In this document: one piece after another, positions 8,204-14,350 of the stretch
Numbering within the stretch: the stretch's first letter is position 1
Layout of the letters: every line of letters starts with the position of its first letter
From: a virus
Virus record (IMG/VR): IMGVR_UViG_3300006734_000017
Coordinates: 1-39,016 of that record
Length of the DNA: 39,016 bases
Strand: one strand, 5' to 3'
Made by a program: the position numbers and the translations under genes
Notes under the pieces: generated by a model
Told to the model about the DNA's origin: nothing
Database searches by the model: none
What the model saw: only the letters and a program-made list of their open reading frames with translations

Positions 8204-8535
8204 ATATTTCTACGCAAGTTCCCGATTACCCTGGTCTAAGTGCGATGACAGAATGTGCTGGTGGTATCTGTCCTGTGCCTTGGGCAGTCAAAGAAGAAGC
8301 GCCCACCATTCAACCAGACGAGGTAAACCATCCTCCGCACTATACCGATGGTGGGATTGAGTGTATTGAAGCTATTGAAGCTTCATTGACGCCGGAAGAA
8401 TTTCGTGGTTATTGCAAGGGTAACCTAATGAAATATGGCTGGCGTGAACGCCTGAAAGGCGGTACTAAATCACTGAAAAAAGCGCAGTGGTATTTAGACC
8501 GTCTTATTGCGTTTGATGAAGCTCAAAAGGGCTGA
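8008..8535 (+). CDS. DUF3310-like phage protein
   Basis: 175 residues. The C-terminal 70 residues match the DUF3310 pattern common in phage early regions: DEVNHPPHYTDGGIECIEAI, LTPEEFRGYCKGNLMKYGWR, then a Lys-rich GGTKSLKKAQWYLDRLI segment. The domain is sometimes annotated as a nucleotide-kinase-like phage protein, but its biochemical role is not settled. The first 100 residues are a low-complexity Gly/Arg/Ser and acidic region. The start at 8008 is favoured by GAGGG eight bases upstream, although it lies inside the previous gene in a different frame. A later ATG at 8245 lacks a Shine-Dalgarno. The gene ends convergent with, and overlapping by 13 bases, the NblA-like gene. Confidence 0.75.
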   Translation: MRTRAGAESVESRGATSWNDWFDPIDGRGDGNGGSTKAEDSGTGAGRARGDGESSVGKTAGFDALDISTQVPDYPGLSAMTECAGGICPVPWAVKEEAPTIQPDEVNHPPHYTDGGIECIEAIEASLTPEEFRGYCKGNLMKYGWRERLKGGTKSLKKAQWYLDRLIAFDEAQKG

Positions 8536-8822
8536 AGATCTTCGTCATCCTCATCCTCGTCGTCGCAAATAAATGCGGCGGCGAGTTCTGCTAATTCCAG
8601 ATCTGTTGGTATATCGAAATCAATAGAAATATTCTCGTCGGCCAAAATGTCTTTAATTGCAAACCATTCCATCAGCCGTTGGTGATACAGGTTTAATAGA
8701 GCAGCATAAAGCTGTTCCCATGTCATCTCTTGGGCTTCAAGCTCGGCTCGCCGCATGGAAAACTGTAATTCCAAAGGAAGCTCAAACTGTCGAGATTCCA
8801 CTGACTTTTCCATGGTATCCAC
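8523..8822 (-). CDS. nblA: NblA-like phycobilisome-degradation adaptor
   Basis: 99 residues from GTG 8822; an ATG at 8813 is an equally plausible start. Residues about 14-63 align without gaps to cyanobacterial NblA: ELPLELQFSMR corresponds to the family ELSLEQQFSIR, followed by the M...Q, LL.LY.Q and basic IKDIL positions of the two-helix fold. NblA binds phycobiliprotein and a Clp chaperone to dismantle light-harvesting phycobilisomes. Some freshwater cyanophages are known to carry nblA. Unusual here is a C-terminal extension of about 35 residues ending in an Asp/Glu tract (DDEDEDDEDLQPF), longer than the usual roughly 60-residue NblA. It lies downstream of the endolysin on the same strand, suggesting late expression. 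The identification is by visual alignment. Confidence 0.65.
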   Translation of the reverse strand: MDTMEKSVESRQFELPLELQFSMRRAELEAQEMTWEQLYAALLNLYHQRLMEWFAIKDILADENISIDFDIPTDLELAELAAAFICDDEDEDDEDLQPF

Positions 8823-8857
8823 AATTTCTATCAGTTTATTCTACGACCACGCATTAA

Positions 8858-9532
8858 TCAATCCACATAGGTGGAAAAATTCTCAATCGATCCCTCTTCT
8901 CCAAGAAGTTCATCCAGCCACACAACGTTGCTCAACTCAAAAGAGTTGGAAAAATCAGTCAGAACATAGGGGTTGATTGTCTCTTCCAGTTCTTGGATCG
9001 CGTTGATTTGGTTGGGAGTGCCTGAATAACATCTGAAAGCTTTTAACAAAATATTGGAGGAACAATACTGAATTGGATTGATGTCATACAAGAAAAGCCT
9101 TACTTCTTCCTTGCGACGACTTAAGAGCCCACCCGTTGCTTGTCCTTCATGGTCATAGATCCATTTCATCATGCAATCAACAACAGCAGACCAGTCTTCG
9201 TTTTCAATGTCATCTAATAACTCGCTGTAGCGGAAGGGTTCCCAACCAACAGAATGAATAAAAGACAACAAAGATTGCTTCATATGGTAATCAAGTTTTA
9301 TATTCTCTTTTTCCAAGAGGTCGTCAATGATGTTTAACTCGTGTGTTAAATATTCCAATGCTTTGTGTTTTGTGCAGCAATGGCCCTTTAAGACAGGGCT
9401 GCCATCTGGATAATACTGGCTACCAAAACCAAAGGTAAAAGGCGCACCACCGGTCGCTGGATCGGGGTACGCCTTCTCATTGAAGCCCTCGTATTTGCAG
9501 ATTAGTTCAATCGCAAGACAATAATCTTTCAT
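8858..9532 (-). CDS. Endolysin, GH24 (T4-lysozyme-type) muramidase
   Basis: 224 residues from ATG 9532; an in-frame TTG at 9556 would add eight residues. It cleaves the glycan strand of peptidoglycan to release progeny. The GH24 signature is present: ICKYEGFNEKAYPD with Glu15 and Asp24 spaced as in T4 lysozyme (E-x8-D), then APFTFGFGSQYY with Thr33, giving a Glu/Asp/Thr catalytic set. Residues about 95-160 carry the helical lobe (SLLSFIHSVGWEPFRYSELL, then GGLLSRRKEEVRLF). About 60 C-terminal residues have no recognised domain. There is no signal peptide, so a holin is expected; none is certain nearby. A perfect hairpin abuts the start codon (separate entry). The NblA-like gene follows. Confidence 0.88.
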   Translation of the reverse strand: MKDYCLAIELICKYEGFNEKAYPDPATGGAPFTFGFGSQYYPDGSPVLKGHCCTKHKALEYLTHELNIIDDLLEKENIKLDYHMKQSLLSFIHSVGWEPFRYSELLDDIENEDWSAVVDCMMKWIYDHEGQATGGLLSRRKEEVRLFLYDINPIQYCSSNILLKAFRCYSGTPNQINAIQELEETINPYVLTDFSNSFELSNVVWLDELLGEEGSIENFSTYVD

Positions 9533-9554
9533 GGAGATATTCAACAATATCTCC
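9533..9554 (-). promoter_or_regulatory. Perfect 9-bp hairpin abutting the endolysin start codon
   Basis: On the minus strand GGAGATATT, a GTTG loop and AATATCTCC are immediately followed by the endolysin ATG. The only Shine-Dalgarno-like element (GGAG) is in the 5' arm, so folding would hide it. No T-run follows, so it is not a terminator. An ATG at 9560 also opens a 17-codon overlapping leader frame. In T4, the lysozyme gene e is known to be controlled by a hairpin hiding its ribosome-binding site; a similar role here is inferred. Confidence 0.5.
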
Positions 9555-9567
9555 AATCATACATAAT

Positions 9568-9693
9568 TTATTTGCCTTGACCACGAGAGAGCTTTCGGCC
9601 ATGATTAGCCTTTGAATGCTTCCCGTCCCCTTGTCGTGTGAGCTTGGGTTTGGACTCAAGCTTAACCATTGAACCTGATTTTGGTTTGGCCAT
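9568..9693 (-). CDS. Small basic protein, 41 residues
   Basis: ATG 9693 to TAA 9568. The protein begins MAKPKSGSMVKLESKP and ends in a Lys/Arg/Gly/His-rich tail (GKHSKANHGRKLSRGQGK). It is strongly basic, with no hydrophobic segment, suggesting nucleic-acid or virion association. Its start lies three bases after the stop of the preceding 95-residue gene, so it is clearly in the operon. Similar tiny Lys/Arg-rich proteins occur in cyanophage genomes, from general knowledge. Function unknown. Confidence 0.65.
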   Translation of the reverse strand: MAKPKSGSMVKLESKPKLTRQGDGKHSKANHGRKLSRGQGK

Positions 9694-9696
9694 GAT

Positions 9697-9984
9697 TTAC
9701 CAGTTGTAGTTACAAGCCCACCATCCGGGAGTCAGTTTGTCTTTCTTCTCGGAGCAGTTGTGGCGTGCCTTAAAATTAGCACGTCTTCCCTCGTCTTTGT
9801 GTTGTAGATAATCTTCGTAACCTCTCGCCCCAAAACGGACAATCGCCTCCTTGCCCCCTTGGCAAGCCTTCACAACATATTTATGTTTATCCCCCTTTGG
9901 TGCTCGTTGAGGCTCATTGCACTTCATGTTTTCTTTCTTATATTTTCCGGCTGCGGCGGCTGCTTTCTTTCTTTTGTCTGACAT
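9697..9984 (-). CDS. Small basic Cys/Trp-containing phage protein (DUF5754-like)
   Basis: 95 residues. A Lys/Ala-rich N-terminus (MSDKRKKAAAAAGKYKKEN) is followed by a compact domain with KYVVKACQGGKEAIVRFGAR, a DYLQHKDEGRRANFKARHNC block and KDKLTPGWWACNYNW at the end. The RFGARG...D..RR..F.ARH.C...P..W.C order resembles small proteins found in cyanophages and large DNA viruses (DUF5754-type); I place it there tentatively. Conserved Cys/His residues could bind a metal. The start codon shares a base with the stop of the 959-residue gene (TAATG), so it is translationally coupled to that virion-type gene. Confidence 0.65.
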   Translation of the reverse strand: MSDKRKKAAAAAGKYKKENMKCNEPQRAPKGDKHKYVVKACQGGKEAIVRFGARGYEDYLQHKDEGRRANFKARHNCSEKKDKLTPGWWACNYNW

Positions 9985-12863
9985 TAGCTAAATCCTTTAA
10001 ACAGTGAAGTAAATTCTTTTAAGAAAGAAGTTGCAGCTTCGCTTTTTTCTGGAACTTCTTCATCGCTTTCAAATATTTTAAAATAAGAAGGTTCGGCTGA
10101 AGTTGTTTCTTCTTCTTGTTTAGATCCGAACAGTTTTATGGCTAAGGGGGATTCTGGGGTTTCGAGGTTTTCGTCATCTGCAAATAAAGTACTAACAGTA
10201 GAAAACGCCTTAAAGGGATCCGTTGCATCAGAAAGAACACTTTCAAACGGAGTGCCTGTTCCTACTTTTGTAACTAATTCTTGTTCGCTGCGATCTAAAT
10301 CTGGGAAGAATTCTGTGTAAAAGGCGTCTTCGGTACCCCCGTAACCCGCATTTTTAAAGAATGTATATAAAGCTGTAGGGTTTTTAGGCTGTTCTTCTTT
10401 GACATCTTCTGGGCGCTCAATATAACTAACCCCAAGAGTCTGTTGATTAATTTTGTCTTGTTGTTCGTTTAAGTATTTAATATTTTCTCGAATATTTCTT
10501 GCTTCTTCAGTACGCAATTGTTCTATCAAATATTCTTTGACCTGTTCAATCGTTATATCCTCACCTTCAAGGCCAACTGTTTTTAAAATTTCATCCCAGC
10601 TTTCTTTGTCTTTTAGTGGGTCAATTGATCCAAGAAGTGCATCAGCATATTCTTCTGGCGTAACAAATTTCATAAAGCCCGCTCCGCCATAGAACTCTCG
10701 CCTTGCCGCCATTTCTACGCCAAAATTTTTAATCTTCTTCTCAAGTTCCTGGTACGGCAAAATGTCTTCGGCTGGATCCAGGAGGAAAGGATTGCCTTCA
10801 GCGTCTGTTACGGCACCTGTGCTTCCTTTTGCTTGATAGTGCAATTTTGCAAACACATCGCGATCGGTTGCATATGTGCCTTCCATTCCATAGCGATAAG
10901 CTTCAATAGCCCAATCAATCCCATCATCACCAACAACACCATTCTTTGCATTTTCAAAGTCAGTAGCGACAAGATCTCGCTGAAGCTCATATTGTTTTAA
11001 TTTTTCAGGCCCAACAAGCTTGCTGTTGTTGGCCACCGGATCAAAGTAAAAAGACGTATCAAAATTTTTAGTGGTTGTTTCTGATGTTTGCAATAAATCA
11101 AGAAAAGATCTAGATCTTAAGTTTGCAATTTCTTTGAGTTTATTGATTGTTGTTTGCGATTGGAAAACATTTTGCTCTTCTTCTTTCACATCTAAATAAC
11201 TAATAAATTCATCCATAGATTTTGATTGGTCAAAACGTGGCTTAAGATAGCCATCAATAAAGTTAGTAACAAATTCTTTTTTGGACTCCATGTCAATATG
11301 GAACATTATTTTTTTAAAATCTTCCATATTGTTAACATCTAAAACCCTGTCCCCCTCCTTATATTTTTCTGCAATATCTAAAAAGATGGGCCTGGGGAGC
11401 GTTGGATCTTTTTCATAAGCAGCAATTTCTTCTTTTGCGTTTGTTTGTAAAGTAGACAGTTCTTCTTCACCGAATTCTTTTGCTTCAATTTCATACTCTT
11501 CATATCTTTTAATCAAAGTTTCATCAAACCATTTTTGCCAGTTATAAATGGTAGTGTTAGAGCTCAGTCCGGTAATTTCTCCAATTCCTTTTTCAATTTG
11601 TTCTGTCGCCTTTTGCCTTGATCCAGAGAGAGACAGAATCCCTCCGATTCCCGTGTCTCCAATAATTGAATTGGCAAGAGTCGTGTTGATATTGAGAATG
11701 TCGTTATATCCTGGTAAACCTTTCATTAAACCCAGATTTGATTCTTCAAGCTTTGCTTTTTTTAATTCATCAATACTGACTTTTAAAAGGTCCTGGGCAA
11801 GTGAGCCGAGTTGTTTTTCTTTTTGGTAATCTTGTGCACTGAGGGTCTGCCCAAATGTTTGCTCAAGTAAGGTATCAATTTCTTCTGTGTTTATTAGATT
11901 ACCTTCTTCGTCAAATTCTGGTGTAGACATTACCACTTTTTCAGCACCAGTGGGATCTGTAACAATGCCCAATACTTGGTCTCTGTACAGTTGTTTTTCA
12001 TAATCTGTCAACACTTCCTGGAATCCATCTGCTTCGTCTGCTGCTTCGGGTGCATTGCCACGGTTTCCTTCTGCTTTACCTTGAGTCGTATAATGCCAAT
12101 GCGCATAATTGCTTTGGCTACCGTAAGTTAATGTAATGTCTAAATCGGGTAAAGAAATGGGCCGAGTGCTTAGTCCTGTGCTGGCAGATCTTTGCGCCCT
12201 AGTCCATCCACTTTTTGCATCTTTTCCTCCATCTGTATTGTCTATGTAATAACTTGAATTAAATGAACCTACCGGTGGCTGCGCTCCACTGGTAACTGGA
12301 TTCCATGGCGTTATGTTTCTTTCTGTATAACTAGCGTTGGTGATGTCAATAATGTTGTTATCAACTAAATCTCTCCACAATAGATTTTGTTGGGTTGAGC
12401 CTCTTACGCCAAGCGCTGGCACAAGCCCACTCATCAATGCTTTATATCCGCCGGCCCTTGCACCGTTAATAGTGCTCACAAGATCTCGGTAGCCATCAAG
12501 CAGTCTCGAGCCAATTAAATTTGTTCCCGTAAGACTAACTGTCCCATTATTATTTAATGCGATTTTTGCTCCTGGCAACATACGTGCCTCATTTCTTCCC
12601 CAATCATTCCAATGATTAAGGCCCCATTGGCTTTTGGTTTGTGTCGGGGGTGCTTTGGGTACGATTCTGCCTTCTGATCGTCCCCATGTATTGTAATGAT
12701 CTTGTCCGTACTGTGCTACACTTCGTCCATTATTATTAACCTGATAATCTGCAACTAAATCTGAATAGCTATTTACATACGCCACAAAATCATCAGGGCC
12801 ACTATTTGCATACGCAGTACGAAGATCGCTATATTGATCAACATAGTCGTCGTAGATTGTCAT
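9984..12863 (-). CDS. Large virion-type protein with N-terminal YxDL/HYxxWGRxEGR repeats
   Basis: 959 residues. The first 100 residues hold repeated YVxxYSDL...AY motifs and a QYGQDHYNTWGRSEGR motif with a second copy (LNHWNDWGRNEARMLP). A degenerate third copy is near residues 253-270 (YAHWHYTTQGKAEGN). The same module opens the 225-residue protein at 29776-30453. The rest is long, acidic and helical with coiled-coil-like stretches, and ends in an acidic tail. There is no catalytic motif. Size and position suggest a structural, internal or tail-associated protein, perhaps acting where a tape measure would, but this is inference. It overlaps the upstream HNH gene by 4 bases and the downstream gene by 1. 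Confidence 0.65.
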   Translation of the reverse strand: MTIYDDYVDQYSDLRTAYANSGPDDFVAYVNSYSDLVADYQVNNNGRSVAQYGQDHYNTWGRSEGRIVPKAPPTQTKSQWGLNHWNDWGRNEARMLPGAKIALNNNGTVSLTGTNLIGSRLLDGYRDLVSTINGARAGGYKALMSGLVPALGVRGSTQQNLLWRDLVDNNIIDITNASYTERNITPWNPVTSGAQPPVGSFNSSYYIDNTDGGKDAKSGWTRAQRSASTGLSTRPISLPDLDITLTYGSQSNYAHWHYTTQGKAEGNRGNAPEAADEADGFQEVLTDYEKQLYRDQVLGIVTDPTGAEKVVMSTPEFDEEGNLINTEEIDTLLEQTFGQTLSAQDYQKEKQLGSLAQDLLKVSIDELKKAKLEESNLGLMKGLPGYNDILNINTTLANSIIGDTGIGGILSLSGSRQKATEQIEKGIGEITGLSSNTTIYNWQKWFDETLIKRYEEYEIEAKEFGEEELSTLQTNAKEEIAAYEKDPTLPRPIFLDIAEKYKEGDRVLDVNNMEDFKKIMFHIDMESKKEFVTNFIDGYLKPRFDQSKSMDEFISYLDVKEEEQNVFQSQTTINKLKEIANLRSRSFLDLLQTSETTTKNFDTSFYFDPVANNSKLVGPEKLKQYELQRDLVATDFENAKNGVVGDDGIDWAIEAYRYGMEGTYATDRDVFAKLHYQAKGSTGAVTDAEGNPFLLDPAEDILPYQELEKKIKNFGVEMAARREFYGGAGFMKFVTPEEYADALLGSIDPLKDKESWDEILKTVGLEGEDITIEQVKEYLIEQLRTEEARNIRENIKYLNEQQDKINQQTLGVSYIERPEDVKEEQPKNPTALYTFFKNAGYGGTEDAFYTEFFPDLDRSEQELVTKVGTGTPFESVLSDATDPFKAFSTVSTLFADDENLETPESPLAIKLFGSKQEEETTSAEPSYFKIFESDEEVPEKSEAATSFLKEFTSLFKGFS

Positions 12864-13201
12864 GAGTAATCACCAAAAATAAAAGTAGCTTCTTGTTTTA
12901 TCCAGGATTCAATCCTATCAAGAGTTTCAACTGAAAAGAAGGATTGTCGCTTAAACCAGCTTTTCATGTCTTCTGATCCTTTGTGAGCATTGCAGCGTCT
13001 ACAACAAGGAATAAGATTGTGCCGATTTGACGAGCCGGATTTAAATCTTGGGATGATATGGTCCAGGCTTGTTGCGCCGTCTCCACAGTAACCACATTTA
13101 TGATTCCATGCTTGATATATACTTTCTCTGAATCTTTTCTTTGCAAGTTTTGGTGTTAATTCAACTAGCAGGGCGAGGGGCTCGTGCTCGTTGCAAAACA
13201 T
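12860..13201 (-). CDS. HNH endonuclease
   Basis: 113 residues with a complete HNH core: CGYC (Cys36, Cys39), SLDHIIPRFKSG with the catalytic His48, HNLIPCCRRC with Asn62 and the second Cys pair, then NAHKG with His73. This is a metal-dependent DNA nuclease. Such genes in phages are either free-standing homing endonucleases or act in packaging. Here the gene is far from the terminase but coupled by ATGA to the 959-residue virion-type gene, so either role is open. It begins a minus-strand block; 136 bases separate it from the divergent helix-turn-helix gene. Confidence 0.88.
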   Translation of the reverse strand: MFCNEHEPLALLVELTPKLAKKRFRESIYQAWNHKCGYCGDGATSLDHIIPRFKSGSSNRHNLIPCCRRCNAHKGSEDMKSWFKRQSFFSVETLDRIESWIKQEATFIFGDYS

Positions 13202-13284
13202 GCTATTTAATTGCCGTTAATTTATTTTAATTTCCCCACACAATTTCCTGGCTTAAACAAACAGATTAAATTTTAATTAAACGT

Positions 13285-13301
13285 ATTGACAGCCTATTGA
13301 C
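13285..13301 (+). promoter_or_regulatory. ATTGAC direct repeat, 11 bp apart, between divergent genes
   Basis: ATTGAC occurs at 13285-13290 and again at 13296-13301, one helical turn apart, upstream of the plus-strand helix-turn-helix gene and the minus-strand HNH gene. It could be an operator or a -35 region. A TATATG lies at 13313, but its distances (21 and 10 bases from the two TTGAC boxes) do not fit a normal sigma-70 promoter. Confidence 0.3.
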
Positions 13302-13337
13302 GAGAGGTAAGGTATATGAGTAATCAATGCCAGTCCA

Positions 13338-13556
13338 ATGGCTAAGCATCCAGGCTGGGTCTCAGCCCAACAAGTTGAAGAGCTTCTTGGGATCGACCGC
13401 AAGACTCTTTTTAAGTATCGCGATGACGGTACTTTGAAACTGGGTCCACACTTTGCCGCCTTTCCGGAAACGCGTTCCCGCGATAGCTATCGTTGGAATG
13501 TAAAGGCGGTCAGGAAACACCTGCAAAAGCAGGGGATGATGCCCGTCGCTGCTTGA
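13338..13556 (+). CDS. Small helix-turn-helix (excisionase-like) DNA-binding protein
   Basis: 72 residues. GWVSAQQVEELLGIDRKTLF is a helix-turn-helix of the excisionase/MerR type, followed by KYRDDGTLKLGPHF, the usual wing, and a basic helix (AVRKHLQKQG). Size and shape fit an excisionase or a small repressor. It converges with and overlaps by 47 bases a short recombinase-like gene, an arrangement that recalls an excision/integration pair, but no attachment site was found. The start ATG lacks a clear Shine-Dalgarno. Confidence 0.7.
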   Translation: MAKHPGWVSAQQVEELLGIDRKTLFKYRDDGTLKLGPHFAAFPETRSRDSYRWNVKAVRKHLQKQGMMPVAA

Positions 13557-13932
13557 GATCGCGGTAGTGGTTTTTACGAAGCCTATGACCAAGAATTAAA
13601 TCCGTGATGTTTAATTCCACGTCTTGAAAAGCCATTGCTTCATAAAGTGCTAAGGAAACTAGATTCCAGCAGTCCTGTATTTTACGGGGCTGCTTTTCTT
13701 TTAAACCAAATAAAGAAACCCACTGTGGATGAAATGGATGAACTGCTCTTTTTTTGCTGGGTACAGAAATAGAAAAATCTGGTTGCCACGCAAAACCCAG
13801 GAGTTCTTCTGGTTTCAAACCATAGGTTGCAACCATGGCATAAAGCCACGCAATTGCTTTTGTTCTTTTGCCAGAAGCCAAGCGAAAATACTCATCTACT
13901 ATTCGCTGGTCCAAAGGGGGCTGATGTGTCAT
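13510..13932 (-). CDS. Short tyrosine-recombinase-like (integrase-like) protein, probably degenerate
   Basis: 140 residues, only about the size of an integrase catalytic domain. TKAIAWLYAMVATYGLKPEE matches the first catalytic block of tyrosine recombinases, but the usual Arg is Lys (GLKPEE). SKKRAVHPFHPQW resembles the beta-hairpin Lys region, and ITDLILGHRLRKNHYRDL resembles the LGH...Y block with a terminal Tyr. A recognisable HxxR box is missing. It is most likely an inactive or repurposed relative rather than a working integrase. Its promoter may be the one predicted upstream of the neighbouring 80-residue gene. It converges on the excisionase-like gene. Confidence 0.5.
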   Translation of the reverse strand: MTHQPPLDQRIVDEYFRLASGKRTKAIAWLYAMVATYGLKPEELLGFAWQPDFSISVPSKKRAVHPFHPQWVSLFGLKEKQPRKIQDCWNLVSLALYEAMAFQDVELNITDLILGHRLRKNHYRDLKQRRASSPAFAGVS

Positions 13933-14042
13933 GAGTCGTATGGGATGAAGTTAACCGCAACCTAAACAAACGTGTGGCCCACGCGCCAGTGCTAAAGGAA
14001 TTCTTAATCAGTCCAACGGGACTAATATAAGTTTACATTATA

Positions 14043-14285
14043 TTAAGCTGGCGGGATTCCACTGGCATATGCCTCCCAGGCCAGGCCTATCGCTTCTATG
14101 GTTGAAACCTCTCCGGACACATACGGAAGATGTACTACATCACCAACATGGTAAACAGTTGGCGAACCCCTATAGGAAACAGTGCTTTCTCCGTAAATTC
14201 TTTTGCCAAACTGTTGTTCAGAATAAATAAAATTAGATTCAACAACGTCCCCAAACTTGGGTTCTAACTCATCTGGCGCTGCCAT
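14043..14285 (-). CDS. Small protein of unknown function
   Basis: 80 residues from ATG 14285; a TTG nine bases upstream is in frame but lacks support. The sequence (FGDVVESNFIYSEQQFGKRI, then GESTVSYRGSPTVYHVGDVV) is beta-rich and soluble, with no signal or membrane segment. It lies between the 520-residue zinc-motif protein and the recombinase-like gene, 110 bases from the latter. A predicted promoter lies directly upstream. The family is not recognised. Confidence 0.55.
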   Translation of the reverse strand: MAAPDELEPKFGDVVESNFIYSEQQFGKRIYGESTVSYRGSPTVYHVGDVVHLPYVSGEVSTIEAIGLAWEAYASGIPPA

Positions 14286-14306
14286 TATAATCAAAAATTA
14301 TAGTTA

Positions 14307-14336
14307 ATTTTAACTCTAACGCTTACTGACGGTCAA
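14307..14336 (-). promoter_or_regulatory. Predicted sigma-70-type promoter, minus strand
   Basis: On the minus strand TTGACC (14336-14331), an 18-base spacer and TAAAAT (14312-14307) match the bacterial consensus at 5 of 6 positions each. It lies between the 520-residue gene and the 80-residue gene and would drive the latter and perhaps the recombinase-like gene separately from the structural operon. A TATAAT also lies at 14302-14297. Confidence 0.45.
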
Positions 14337-14350
14337 TTCATCTTTACATT

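Noticed and set aside
13286-13318. A TTGACA...TATATG promoter
   Set aside because: The spacing is 21 bases, outside the normal range; kept only as a direct-repeat regulatory candidate.
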